Below the pieces are notes generated by a model. The model did no database searches, had not been told where the DNA came from, and worked only from the letters and a program-made list of their open reading frames with translations. 64,000 nt of DNA from AG25 sp035518815 (GTDB lineage: Bacteria; Gemmatimonadota; Gemmatimonadetes; Gemmatimonadales; GWC2-71-9): NCBI GenBank assembly GCA_035518815.1, contig DATIXG010000048.1, forward strand, positions 3,999 to 67,998. Direction: 5' to 3'. Shown here in pieces: positions 33,304-41,202 of this stretch (positions within the stretch are counted from its first letter, which is position 1; each line of letters begins with the position of its first letter). The translations under genes were made by a program, and so were the position numbers.

Positions 33304-34101
33304 ATGCCGCATCTGCGCGCCGCCCTCGAAGCGGCTCTCGGTCCCATCTACATGGTTGAGCGCGAAGTACGCCCGGTGGGCGGCTGTCGCATGTTCGTGG
33401 TGCTCGAGCTCCCGTCGGGGCCAGAGCTGCTCGTGAAGGCGCTGCCGGCGGCGACGTCGATGGGACTCGATCCGGGCATGTTCGAGCGCGAGGTCCTGCT
33501 GCTCGCGGATCGGTTGGCGGACCCGAACGTCGTGCCGCCCCGCGGCGCCGGCCGGGCCGGATCATTCGTCTATCACACGCGCCGGTTCGTCGAGGGAAGC
33601 ACACTCCGCGCGCTGCTGGCGCGCGAGGGCGCCTTCTCGCTGCACCGCACGGTCCAACTGCTGCGAGACATCCTCGGCGCGCTCGCGCACGCGCACACCG
33701 CCGGCGTTCCCCATGGAGACCTGAAGGCCGAGAACGTCCTGGTCGCCGACGGACGGGCGTTTCTGGTGGACACCGGGATGGTGGACGCGGTGGCACGCGT
33801 GCTCGAGGGCGGCATCGAAGCGGCAACGGCGGCGCTGTGCGCGCCGGCCTACCTGGCTCCGGAGCGCCGCGACGGCGGCGGCACGGCGCCCACGGACGAC
33901 GTTTTTGCGGTGGGGGTCCTGGTGCACGAGATGATGACGGGACATCTGCCGTTGCCGGAAGACGACCCGCTCGACGAGGTGCGAACCCTGCCGTCGTGGT
34001 TCGCGGAGCTGGTGCGCCGCTGCCTCGCGCCCGATCCGGCGGCACGCTGGCCGAACGCCGGCGCCGCCATCACGAGTCTGAGCCGCGGGAGCTGGGGCTA
34101 G
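33304..34101 (+). CDS. Compact Ser/Thr kinase variant (HGD / DTG)
   Basis: This 265-residue protein is little more than a kinase domain. Lys45 (LLVKAL), a helix-C Glu (MFEREVLLLADR), catalytic Asp139 and Asn144 (PHGDLKAENVLV) and APE (YLAPERRDG) are present. The HRD arginine is glycine, and DFG reads DTG (Asp156). The glycine loop is eroded (EREVRPVGGCRMFVV). It could be an atypical active kinase or a weakly active pseudokinase. There is no membrane segment or sensor domain. Its stop overlaps the stop of the opposing panD by 4 bp. Confidence 0.78.
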   Translation: MPHLRAALEAALGPIYMVEREVRPVGGCRMFVVLELPSGPELLVKALPAATSMGLDPGMFEREVLLLADRLADPNVVPPRGAGRAGSFVYHTRRFVEGSTLRALLAREGAFSLHRTVQLLRDILGALAHAHTAGVPHGDLKAENVLVADGRAFLVDTGMVDAVARVLEGGIEAATAALCAPAYLAPERRDGGGTAPTDDVFAVGVLVHEMMTGHLPLPEDDPLDEVRTLPSWFAELVRRCLAPDPAARWPNAGAAITSLSRGSWG

Positions 34102-34496
34102 ATCGCTTCGGAGAGGCCGGCGACGTTCGCGGAGTCGCCGGTGATCGTCTCGCGGACCGAATTGTCCTCTTTGAGGATCACGATCCGCGGCCGGTGGGCG
34201 GCGGCCTCGGCCGGCGTGAGCTGGGCGTAGGCGATGATGATGACAGGATCGCCGACCTGGACGAGGCGAGCCGCCGCGCCGTTCACGCACACCATCCCCG
34301 AGCCCGGATCCCCTCGCACGGCGTACGTCTCGAACCGCTCCCCGTTCGCAACGTCCACAACCTGCACGCGCTCGAACGGCACGATGTTCGCCGCCTCGAG
34401 CAGCCGCGCGTCGATCGTGATACTCCCCTCGTAGTGCAGCGCCGCCTGGGTCACGATCGCCCGGTGCAGCTTCGACTTACAGAGCGTCAGTAGCAC
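34098..34496 (-). CDS. panD: Aspartate 1-decarboxylase precursor
   Basis: This 132-residue pyruvoyl enzyme makes beta-alanine from aspartate for pantothenate and CoA. Self-cleavage between Gly24 and Ser25 (HYEGSITID) generates the pyruvoyl group, and Lys9 (KSKLH) lies at its usual position. The remaining barrel is standard (GERFETYAVRGDPGSGMVCV, NGAAARLVQVGDPVIII). No panB or panC is adjacent. Confidence 0.96.
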   Translation of the reverse strand: MLLTLCKSKLHRAIVTQAALHYEGSITIDARLLEAANIVPFERVQVVDVANGERFETYAVRGDPGSGMVCVNGAAARLVQVGDPVIIIAYAQLTPAEAAAHRPRIVILKEDNSVRETITGDSANVAGLSEAI

Positions 34497-34537
34497 GATT
34501 GTTAACTACCCACTCCGCTTTCCGAGTGCAAGCGGGG

Positions 34538-35425
34538 TCACGAACCGGCGGCGCCCGCGATCTCGCGGACGTCCGCATCGGTCAGGTCGAGCAGGGCGGC
34601 AGCGGTGTTCTCCTCGAGATGCGCCACGCTGGATGTCCCCGGGATCGGAAGCATGGCCGGGGAGCGGCGCAGTAACCACGCGAGCGCGACCTGCCCGGGT
34701 GTGGCGCGGAGACGCCCGGCCACGCGCGCGAGGGGGCTGGCCGGACGCGCCAGCCGCCCCGTGTCGAGCGGGAACCAGGGAAGGAATCCGAGCCGCTCGC
34801 GTTCGCAGTAGGTGACCACGTCGTCTGCGCGCCGGTCGCTCACGCTGTAGCGGTTCTGCACCGAGACGACGGGGACGACCCGGCGCGCCCGTTCGAGGTC
34901 CGCGACGCTCACTTCGGACAGGCCGATGTGGCGGATCTTTCCCTCCTGCTGGAGCTGCCGGAGGGCGCCGAGTTGCTCGTCGAGCGGGACGCGCGCATCG
35001 ATGCGGTGAAGCTGGTAGAGGTCGATGCGCTCGAGCTTCAAGCGGCTGAGCGACCCGTGGCACGCGGCGCGCAGGTGCTCGGGATGACCGTTTTCCTTCC
35101 AGCTGCCGGGGCCGGGACGTTCGAACCCGCCCTTCGTCGCGATTACGAGGTCGGCAGGGTAGGGACTCAGCGCCTCCGCGATCAGCCGCTCGCTCACCTC
35201 GGGGCCGTACGCGTCCGCGGTGTCGATCAGCGTGATGCCCAGCTCGAGGGCGCGACGCAGTACAGCGATAGCCTGTCCGTGATCCGCGGGCTCGCCCCAC
35301 ACCCCGGCGCCCGTGATGCGCATGGCGCCGAAGCCCATGCGGCGCACCGGCAGGTCGCCGCCCAGCAGGAACGTCCCGCTCCTGGCAGCCGGACCTGCGC
35401 TCGATACGGTCGTGGGGCTGTTCAT
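34538..35425 (-). CDS. Aldo/keto reductase
   Basis: This 295-residue NADPH-dependent TIM-barrel oxidoreductase has the catalytic tetrad in ITLIDTADAYGPEVSERLIA (Asp and Tyr), VIATKGGF (Lys) and DLYQLHRID (His). The cofactor-binding end reads IPGTSSVAHLEENTAAALLD. The ATG at 35425 (MNSPTTVSSAG) starts the conserved part; a longer open frame to 35614 is low-complexity. It belongs to the YajO/oxidoreductase-like clan; its substrate is not evident. Confidence 0.92.
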   Translation of the reverse strand: MNSPTTVSSAGPAARSGTFLLGGDLPVRRMGFGAMRITGAGVWGEPADHGQAIAVLRRALELGITLIDTADAYGPEVSERLIAEALSPYPADLVIATKGGFERPGPGSWKENGHPEHLRAACHGSLSRLKLERIDLYQLHRIDARVPLDEQLGALRQLQQEGKIRHIGLSEVSVADLERARRVVPVVSVQNRYSVSDRRADDVVTYCERERLGFLPWFPLDTGRLARPASPLARVAGRLRATPGQVALAWLLRRSPAMLPIPGTSSVAHLEENTAAALLDLTDADVREIAGAAGS

Positions 35426-35463
35426 CGCTATCGGTAGCGGCGGGTGAGACGAAAGGGTTCCTA

Positions 35464-35649
35464 CTACCGCGCGGCGGGGGCGCCGCTCGGACTCGTAGAA
35501 GGTAAGGGCGAGTGCTCGTCGGCTCTGAGTGCCACGTATGCACCGTGCCCGCAGCCGCAGGATTCGGTGGTGCGTCCCAGCCGGTCGGTGCCGAATGCGA
35601 GGCGCTCCCCGCATTTCGGGCAGCGGGGCGGTCCCCCGGCGGACAGCAT
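35464..35649 (-). CDS. Small zinc-ribbon protein downstream of infA
   Basis: This 61-residue protein contains PPRCPKCGERLAFGTDRLGR followed by ESCGCGHGAYV, a four-cysteine zinc-ribbon pattern, and then a Pro/Ser-rich tail. The ATG at 35649 lies 23 bp after the infA stop on the same strand. It is small, but the cysteine pattern and position favour a real gene. The function is unknown. Confidence 0.55.
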   Translation of the reverse strand: MLSAGGPPRCPKCGERLAFGTDRLGRTTESCGCGHGAYVALRADEHSPLPSTSPSGAPAAR

Positions 35650-35672
35650 GGCGGTGCGGCCCGAGGTGCGAC

Positions 35673-35891
35673 TCACTTGTGCCTGAAGGTGATGCGTCCG
35701 CGCGTGAGGTCGTACGGAGAAACCGCGAGAGTCACCCGGTCGCCCGCGAGTACGCGAATCCGGAACCGGCGCATCTTGCCGGCCATCGTGGCCAGGACGT
35801 GATGCCCGTTCGTGAGGAGTACGCGGAACGTTGCATTGCGCAGCACTTCCTCGACGGTTCCGTTGATCTCGATTGCTTCGACCTTCGTCAT
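35673..35891 (-). CDS. infA: Translation initiation factor IF-1
   Basis: This 72-residue OB-fold protein binds the 30S A site during initiation. Conserved IF-1 segments are clear: IEINGTVEEVLRNATFRVLL, then NGHHVLATMAGKMRRFRIRV, and SPYDLTRGRITFRHK. The ATG at 35891 (MTKVEAIE) gives the expected length. It is transcribed alone or with the small zinc-ribbon gene rather than within a ribosomal-protein operon. Confidence 0.96.
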   Translation of the reverse strand: MTKVEAIEINGTVEEVLRNATFRVLLTNGHHVLATMAGKMRRFRIRVLAGDRVTLAVSPYDLTRGRITFRHK

Positions 35892-36002
35892 GCTGGCCGC
35901 CTGTCGGTGATGCTCGAAACAAGAATGGCGGAACCGGCGTCTCCGCCGCGTCCCGCCCGAAGGCCCACCGCATGCGGTTCGCGGTGAACGCAAGACTCAT
36001 CA

Positions 36003-36031
36003 ACTGTAGCAGGTCAGCCCCACGAAGTCAA
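36003..36031 (-). promoter_or_regulatory. Promoter upstream of infA
   Basis: On the minus strand TTGACT (36031-36026) and TACAGT (36008-36003) are separated by 17 bp. Transcription would begin near 35996, giving a leader of about 105 nt before infA. Confidence 0.6.
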
Positions 36032-36050
36032 AAAGCCTCCTCGTCTCTGC

Positions 36051-36872
36051 TCAGCCACTCACCCCCGTGTACCGCTTGAGGGCCTGGCTCCACAACACGC
36101 GCGCGAGCGCGAACGCCACCACGGCGACCGCGACAGCGACAAGCCCGATCTCAGGTCTCAAGCGCCCTGTCAGCGCCGATGCGGGGATCGTGGTGGTCCA
36201 GGCGATCGGCAACAGGTAGACGAAGAGAAATCTCAGCGCCCCGGGATACGCGGACACGGGGTAGCGTGCGCCCTCGTACACGGCGTCGAACAGCACCGAG
36301 AGATTCTCCACCGCGACGAACCAGAATGCCAGGCTCATCAGCGCCACCCAAATGGCGTAGACGACGACCGCCGCCGACGCCAGCGCGACGACGAACGCGG
36401 CGAGTTGAAGGGCACTCGGCATCTGCCCCAGCCGCGCCAGCGCGTATCCGGCGAGTCCGAGCCCGAGCGCCACATCGGTGAGACGCCAGACATCGAGCTT
36501 GCGGAAGGAAACGAACGCCTGCGCATCCACGGGCCGTGAAAGCACGAGGTCGAGACGCCCGCTGCGCACCTCGCTCGCGAGCTGGCCGATGCCCGGTCGG
36601 AGCACCGCCTCGATCACCCCGGTGAGCGCGTTGAACACGCCGAGCAGCACGACGACTTCCCAGTAGCTCCAGCCCCCGAGCAGGGTGGTGTGCCGGAAGA
36701 AGAGCGCCAGTGTCAGGAGCGCGGTCGCGATCCAGAACGCGGTTCCTACGAGGCTCGCCACGAAGTTGGCGCGGTACTGGAGCTCCTCGGCGAAGTTGAG
36801 GCGCCAGAGGGCGGCCAGAATCCGGAACGCGGAACGTTGAACGCGGAACGTCGGGAGACGCACCTCGGTCAT
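36051..36872 (-). CDS. ABC-2 family exporter permease (second of two)
   Basis: This 273-residue protein has six hydrophobic segments, beginning with the amphipathic RLNFAEELQYRANFVASLVG typical of the ABC2_membrane_6 (DUF990-type) permeases. A conserved block SEVRSGRLDLVLSRPVDAQA lies after TM2. The ATG at 36872 overlaps the previous permease stop by 4 bp. With the ATPase and the other permease it forms a heterodimeric exporter of unknown substrate. Confidence 0.85.
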   Translation of the reverse strand: MTEVRLPTFRVQRSAFRILAALWRLNFAEELQYRANFVASLVGTAFWIATALLTLALFFRHTTLLGGWSYWEVVVLLGVFNALTGVIEAVLRPGIGQLASEVRSGRLDLVLSRPVDAQAFVSFRKLDVWRLTDVALGLGLAGYALARLGQMPSALQLAAFVVALASAAVVVYAIWVALMSLAFWFVAVENLSVLFDAVYEGARYPVSAYPGALRFLFVYLLPIAWTTTIPASALTGRLRPEIGLVAVAVAVVAFALARVLWSQALKRYTGVSG

Positions 36873-37681
36873 CCGCCCACCGCCCCGTATTGCCGCACGC
36901 CTCGACTCCACGCGAGCCGGTACGCCGCGAACCAGAGCCCGAGCCACACCATCTGCTCCGCGAACCCGCGCTGTATTTGCGAGGCACCGTGCACGGCACC
37001 CGTGAGGAGCTCGACCGGGAACGAAATCATGCCCCGGAACCAGAGCACCCCGGCGACGCTGGCGAGGGCGGGCGGCAAGAGCGAGAGCGGGGCGACCCGT
37101 CCCGCGAGAAACAGCGCCAGGCCGGCGTGCAGCTCCATGACGGCGGAGGCGCGAGTCGTCCAGAAGGCGAGGAGGCCGGTCGTGAAGCTGATGAAGAAGC
37201 GCATCGCGCCCGCGAGCAGCACCGCGAGCGCCGTGAGCGCCCAGCGCGCGGGGTCGAAGGAGAGGCGGACCGCCGGCCACACGAGCGCCACGAGCAGCCA
37301 GAGCACCAGGATGACGCCACCGCTCCGTGCCTTGTAGGCGATGTTATCGGCGATCGACTCGTGGATGGGGTTCAGCGGGCGGGCGAGACGGAAGTTGAGG
37401 TCGCCTTCCCGGATCCAGCGGTCGAGATACCAGGAGTCCCAGGCGATCGTGAGCTGGTTCACGAGCATCAGCGCGAAGAAGTAGCGCGCAAAGTCGGCGC
37501 GCGCGTACCCGCCCACGGGTCCGCCCGAAGCGATGGCCCACCATATCCCCAGCGCGATGGCGGGCTCGGTGATGCCCCAGAGCAGCCACAACCCGATCGC
37601 GGCGCGGTACTGCAGGTCCACGAGCCAGGCGTTCCGGATCAGGGCCGCGTAGGTCCCGACCCAGCCGCGCGCCCGCGTCAT
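36869..37681 (-). CDS. ABC-2 family exporter permease (first of two)
   Basis: This 270-residue, six-helix permease is paralogous to the next gene. RNAWLVDLQYRAAIGLWLLW opens TM1, and DRWIREGDLNFRLARPLNPI is the cytoplasmic block matching the other permease's LVLSRP segment. The start overlaps the ATPase stop by 4 bp (ATGA). The layout, one ATPase and two DUF990-like permeases, matches known toxin/viologen-exporter-type operons. Confidence 0.85.
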   Translation of the reverse strand: MTRARGWVGTYAALIRNAWLVDLQYRAAIGLWLLWGITEPAIALGIWWAIASGGPVGGYARADFARYFFALMLVNQLTIAWDSWYLDRWIREGDLNFRLARPLNPIHESIADNIAYKARSGGVILVLWLLVALVWPAVRLSFDPARWALTALAVLLAGAMRFFISFTTGLLAFWTTRASAVMELHAGLALFLAGRVAPLSLLPPALASVAGVLWFRGMISFPVELLTGAVHGASQIQRGFAEQMVWLGLWFAAYRLAWSRGVRQYGAVGG

Positions 37682-38670
37682 GTCTCCGCCTCCGATCCTT
37701 CGGCGAACGCCTGGCGGATCACCTCTTCTATCGGCGGGTCTTGGATCGACAGGTCGGCCACGGGCAGGGCGGCGAGGACGCGGGCGCTCGTCGCCGCGGC
37801 TTCCTCGCGCGGCACCTCGAGTACCGCATTCGGCGAACGGAAGCTCCGGACCGTGCCGAAGCGGCCGAGTGCCTCCGCCGTCACCCCGACCCCGAGCACC
37901 AGCTCGATGCGCTTCACCCGCGCGATGCGCGCGACGAGGGCGCCCAGCAGGCCGTCGTACAGCAAACGGCCGCGGTTGATGATGAGGACCCGTAGAGCGA
38001 GAGCGGTGACGTCCTGCATGTAGTGCGACGTGAGCAGGATCGTCGCGCCATGCCGATCCCGGTACTCCGCGAGGAATCGGCGAATGGCGTCCTGCGCGGT
38101 CACGTCCAAACCGAGCGTCGGCTCGTCGAGGAACAGGATGGCGGGGCGATGGAGCAGGGCGGCGGCGAGCTCGCATTTCATCCGCTCGCCGAGCGACAGC
38201 TGCCGGACCGGCTTGTCGAGCACCTCGGCCAGCCCGAGCAACGCCACCAGCTCGGCGAGCCGCTCCCGGTACGCGGCGTCCGGGATGTCGTAGATCGCGC
38301 GGTTCAGCTGGAAGGTCTCCTCGGCCGGGAGATCCCACGCCAGCTGCTGGCGGTTGCCCAGGACGAGGGCGATGCGGCGCTTGAAGGGGGAGCCCCCGGT
38401 CCACGGGGTGAACCCTGTCACTTCCACCCGGCCGCCGCTCGGGTACAGGAGTCCCGTAAGCATCTTGAGGGTGGTGGTTTTGCCGGCGCCGTTCGGGCCC
38501 AGGAAGGCGACGATTTCCCCGGGGGCGATGGCGAAACTCACGTCCCGAACGGCGTGCACATCGCGATAGCGGGGCCGCACCAGGGCCGAGACAGCGCCCG
38601 CCAGGCCGGGTTCGCGCACCTTGACCCGGAAGGTCTTGCTGAGCTTCTCCGCGAGGATGACGGGCGCCAC
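37678..38670 (-). CDS. ABC-2 exporter ATPase
   Basis: This ATPase of about 330 residues powers the two permeases downstream. Walker A is FLGPNGAGKTTTLKML, the Q-loop region is ALVLGNRQQLAWDLP, the signature is QLSLGERMKCELAAALLH, Walker B is ILFLDEPTLGLD and the switch is LTSHYMQDV. A C-terminal extension of about 90 residues is typical of polysaccharide/drug-type exporters. The GTG at 38670 is preferred. In-frame ATGs at 38703 and 38709 are possible but overlap the divergent rpsU promoter. Confidence 0.92.
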   Translation of the reverse strand: MAPVILAEKLSKTFRVKVREPGLAGAVSALVRPRYRDVHAVRDVSFAIAPGEIVAFLGPNGAGKTTTLKMLTGLLYPSGGRVEVTGFTPWTGGSPFKRRIALVLGNRQQLAWDLPAEETFQLNRAIYDIPDAAYRERLAELVALLGLAEVLDKPVRQLSLGERMKCELAAALLHRPAILFLDEPTLGLDVTAQDAIRRFLAEYRDRHGATILLTSHYMQDVTALALRVLIINRGRLLYDGLLGALVARIARVKRIELVLGVGVTAEALGRFGTVRSFRSPNAVLEVPREEAAATSARVLAALPVADLSIQDPPIEEVIRQAFAEGSEAET

Positions 38671-38702
38671 AAGTGGGGAATCTATGGCGTCCACGCAACG
38701 CA

Positions 38703-38731
38703 TTGACATTGTCGTGCGCAGGTGCGATGCT
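38703..38731 (+). promoter_or_regulatory. Promoter of rpsU-csp
   Basis: TTGACA (38703-38708), a 17-bp spacer and GATGCT (38726-38731) preceded by TGC (extended -10). Transcription would start near 38738, leaving a 120-nt leader before rpsU. Confidence 0.6.
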
Positions 38732-38788
38732 TGGCACGAGCGATAGGCCCACGGCACGGAGCCGTGCGCTGGACCAGAGACCGATCAT

Positions 38789-38816
38789 GAGGACCTGGGC
38801 TCCCGCCCCGGTCCTC
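38789..38816 (+). terminator. Terminator-like hairpin in the rpsU leader
   Basis: GAGGACC (38789-38795) pairs with GGTCCTC (38810-38816), with extra GGG/CCC pairing inside, followed by GTTTCGTTTCGG. It lies in the untranslated leader 41 bp before rpsU, so it may attenuate the operon. Confidence 0.45.
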
Positions 38817-38857
38817 GTTTCGTTTCGGGTCAGGGCCCCCCTTGGAAAGAAGGTCGC

Positions 38858-39055
38858 GTGCACGTCACGCTGAACGAAAACGATCGCTTAGAGTTTGTTT
38901 TGAAGAAGTTCCGCAGGCAGATCACAAAGGCCGGCCTTTTTCAGGACCTCAAGAAGAACCGGTTCTATGAGAGTCCGTCCGCTCGACGGCGGCGGAAAGA
39001 CAAGGCAGCGGCTCGCCGCAAGGTGAAGCTCGCCCGCCGTCGGGAACAAGATTAG
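38858..39055 (+). CDS. rpsU: 30S ribosomal protein S21
   Basis: This 65-residue, very basic protein of the small subunit platform has the S21 pattern VTLNENDRLEFVLKKFRRQI, then KAGLFQDLKKNRFYESPSAR and an Arg/Lys-rich tail. The start is a GTG at 38858 with AAGAAGG upstream. The cold-shock gene follows after 18 bp, a sensible pairing of two RNA-handling proteins. Confidence 0.95.
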   Translation: MHVTLNENDRLEFVLKKFRRQITKAGLFQDLKKNRFYESPSARRRRKDKAAARRKVKLARRREQD

Positions 39056-39073
39056 TCCAGGAGCACAACACAG

Positions 39074-39283
39074 ATGGCACGCATTACGGGCACCGTGAAG
39101 TGGTTCAATGACGCGAAGGGGTTCGGCTTCATCACACCGGAGGACGGTGGCAAGGACTGCTTCGTGCACCATACCGCGATTCGCGCGGAGGGGTTCAAGT
39201 CACTGGCCGAGGGCCAGCGTGTGGAGTTTGAAATCGTCGACGGCAAGAAGGGGCCGGCCGCGTCGAATGTCGTGAAGCTGTAG
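39074..39283 (+). CDS. Cold-shock (CspA-like) RNA chaperone
   Basis: This 69-residue OB-fold protein begins ITGTVKWFNDAKGFGFI (RNP1 KGFGFI) with RNP2 CFVHHTAI. RNP2 usually reads VFVH; here a cysteine replaces the first Val. It binds single-stranded RNA and DNA. It is cotranscribed with rpsU, and a strong terminator follows at 39308. Confidence 0.96.
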   Translation: MARITGTVKWFNDAKGFGFITPEDGGKDCFVHHTAIRAEGFKSLAEGQRVEFEIVDGKKGPAASNVVKL

Positions 39284-39307
39284 CCACGCGCGGTACCACA
39301 TCACGGG

Positions 39308-39332
39308 CGGCGCCTCTTGCAGTGAGGCGCCG
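39308..39332 (+). terminator. Intrinsic terminator after the cold-shock gene
   Basis: CGGCGCCTC / GAGGCGCCG form a perfect 9-bp stem with a 7-nt loop, followed by TCTTCGTTT. It ends the rpsU-csp transcript. Confidence 0.8.
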
Positions 39333-39351
39333 TCTTCGTTTATGCCAGGCG

Positions 39352-39993
39352 CTAGGGGATGCCGAGCAGCTTGTGCGTCTGCAGGCTCAGGCGCCAGCGC
39401 GGATGCTCGAGGCAGTAGCGCATCGCGAGCTTCGTGTTGCGCGCGACCGCGGGCCCATCCTTCGGCTGCAGGAAGAAGTGCCGGAATGCGAGTCCCTCAA
39501 GCCGCTCGGGGTCGAGACCATCCTGAGGAAACACGAGCTTCAGCTCGTCTCCCGCCCGTAGCACCAGCGGCGCGCGCGCCTTGGGGCTGACGCACACCCA
39601 GTCGATCCCCGCGGGGAGCGCGAGCGTGCCATTCGTCTCGATCGCGACCTCGAATCCCGCGGCGTGCAAGGCCGTGATCAGGGACTCGTCGAGCTGCAAC
39701 AGTGGCTCGCCTCCGGTGCACACCACGAAGCGTCGCCCATCCCCCGCGACAGATCCGGGCCACGTGCCCGCCACGGCGCTGGCCAGCTCCGCGGCCGTCG
39801 CGAACGCGCCTCCACCCGGTCCGTCCGTTCCTACGAAGTCCGTGTCGCAGAAATCGCACGTGGCCCCCGGGCGGTCCGCCTCGCGTCCGGACCAGAGATT
39901 GCACCCGGCAAACCGCAGAAACACGGCCGGCCGCCCCACATTCGCGCCCTCGCCCTGAAGCGTGTAATAGATCTCCTTCACGGCGAAGGTCAC
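39352..39993 (-). CDS. queE: 7-carboxy-7-deazaguanine synthase
   Basis: This 213-residue radical-SAM enzyme makes the deazaguanine core for queuosine. The cluster motif is the expanded QueE type: FAGCNLWSG followed 14 residues later by CDFCDTDF. The substrate/SAM glycines lie in VVCTGGEPLLQLDESL. The GTG at 39993 overlaps the queC stop as GTGA. It forms an operon with queC; queF is divergent. No queD is seen here. Confidence 0.94.
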   Translation of the reverse strand: MTFAVKEIYYTLQGEGANVGRPAVFLRFAGCNLWSGREADRPGATCDFCDTDFVGTDGPGGGAFATAAELASAVAGTWPGSVAGDGRRFVVCTGGEPLLQLDESLITALHAAGFEVAIETNGTLALPAGIDWVCVSPKARAPLVLRAGDELKLVFPQDGLDPERLEGLAFRHFFLQPKDGPAVARNTKLAMRYCLEHPRWRLSLQTHKLLGIP

Positions 39994-40718
39994 GGGGCGC
40001 TCACCCCGGCATCGGCGCTCCGCCGGTAGGCGATCGGATCGTGAGCGCCCGCCTCGGCGAACCCTTTGAGGCGCAAGACGCACGCGTCACACCGGCCACA
40101 CGCTTCGCCTCGGGCCGAGGGGTCATAACAGCTCGAGGTGAGCGCATAGTCCACCCCGAGCGCCAGGCCCGTCCGGATGATCTGGGCCTTCGACATCGTG
40201 ATGAGTGGCGCGTGGATCTGCAGGTGTTGGCGGCCCTCCACCCCGGTCTTCGTCGCAAGGTCGGCGAGCGTCTGGAAGGCGGCGAGGTATTCCGGCCGGC
40301 AGTCCGGGTAGCCCGAATAGTCGAGAGCGTTGACCCCGACGAAGATGTCGGACGCCCCGAGCACCTCGGCCCATGCAAGCGCGAAAGAAAGGAAAATGGT
40401 GTTGCGGGCAGGCACGTAGGTGACCGGGATGCCCTGCGCCATCTCGAGCGGCGCGCGGTCCTTGGGGACCGCGATGTCGTCCGTGAGGGCTGATCCGCCG
40501 AAACGCCGCAGGTCCAGGTCAAGGATCTCGTGGCGGGTCACCCCTTGAGCCCGGGCCACCTGCCGCGCGGCGTCTACCTCGGCCGCATGCCGCTGGCCGT
40601 AGCGGAACGTGAGCGCGTAAGCTTCGAACCCGTCGCGCCGGGCGATCGCCAGCACGGTGGCGGAATCGACGCCGCCGGACAGAAGCACGACCGCTTTCGG
40701 GGTGGCTGTGCGACCCAT
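39990..40718 (-). CDS. queC: 7-cyano-7-deazaguanine synthase
   Basis: This 242-residue ATP-dependent enzyme converts carboxy-deazaguanine to preQ0. The PP-loop LLSGGVDSATVLAIARR is intact, and zinc is held by a cysteine cluster at the end (SSCYDPSARGEACGRCDACV). It is the first gene of queC-queE and starts 27 bp from the divergent queF. Confidence 0.96.
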   Translation of the reverse strand: MGRTATPKAVVLLSGGVDSATVLAIARRDGFEAYALTFRYGQRHAAEVDAARQVARAQGVTRHEILDLDLRRFGGSALTDDIAVPKDRAPLEMAQGIPVTYVPARNTIFLSFALAWAEVLGASDIFVGVNALDYSGYPDCRPEYLAAFQTLADLATKTGVEGRQHLQIHAPLITMSKAQIIRTGLALGVDYALTSSCYDPSARGEACGRCDACVLRLKGFAEAGAHDPIAYRRSADAGVSAP

Positions 40719-40754
40719 ACGTTAGCAAAGGTACAGGCATGGAGAATGGGACGC

Positions 40755-41162
40755 ATGTCAGCGCGTGAGCAGAGGCTACCCCCGGCAGGGCCGCTCCCCC
40801 GGCCGGGCAATCCAACGGAGGCGCGGGAGCTCCTCAAGGCCGAGGCGTTCCCCGCGCCGGCCGTTGCGCGGGTGACCCTCGATGCAACGGAGTTCACGTC
40901 GATTTGCCCGCGGACCGGGCAGCCCGACTTCGGGAGCGTCATCGTCGAGTACTCGCCTGGGAAGCGCTGCCTCGAGTCCAAGTCGCTCAAGTTCTACTTG
41001 TGGTCGTACCGAGACGAGGGGGCGTTCTGTGAGAGTCTCGCGGCCCGGATCGCCGACGACATCGTCTACGCGATCGAGCCGAAGTCTCTGCGGGTCACGG
41101 TGCACCAGAACATCCGGGGCGGGATCGCCCTCGTGGCGGAGGCGCGGCGCGGAGGAGACTGA
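40755..41162 (+). CDS. queF: NADPH-dependent 7-cyano-7-deazaguanine reductase (type I)
   Basis: This 135-residue tunnelling-fold enzyme reduces preQ0 to preQ1. The catalytic cysteine lies in EFTSICPRTGQPDFGSV, and the NADPH motif ESKSLKFYLWSYRDE follows, typical of unimodular QueF. The start may be the ATG at 40755 or the in-frame ATG at 40746. It is separated from queC by under 40 bp, so the divergent promoters must overlap. Confidence 0.95.
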   Translation: MSAREQRLPPAGPLPRPGNPTEARELLKAEAFPAPAVARVTLDATEFTSICPRTGQPDFGSVIVEYSPGKRCLESKSLKFYLWSYRDEGAFCESLAARIADDIVYAIEPKSLRVTVHQNIRGGIALVAEARRGGD

Positions 41163-41194
41163 CCTGGTGCCCGCCGCAAGGGCGGGCACCAGGT
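41162..41194. terminator. Bidirectional hairpin after queF
   Basis: A perfect 14-bp stem (ACCTGGTGCCCGCC and its complement) with a 5-nt loop starts at the last base of the queF stop. It serves both queF and the convergent membrane protein gene. Confidence 0.75.
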
Positions 41195-41202
41195 CCGCGT
41201 AG

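Noticed and set aside
40719..40754. preQ1 riboswitch between queC and queF
   Set aside because: The gap is too short and has no H-type pseudoknot pattern.
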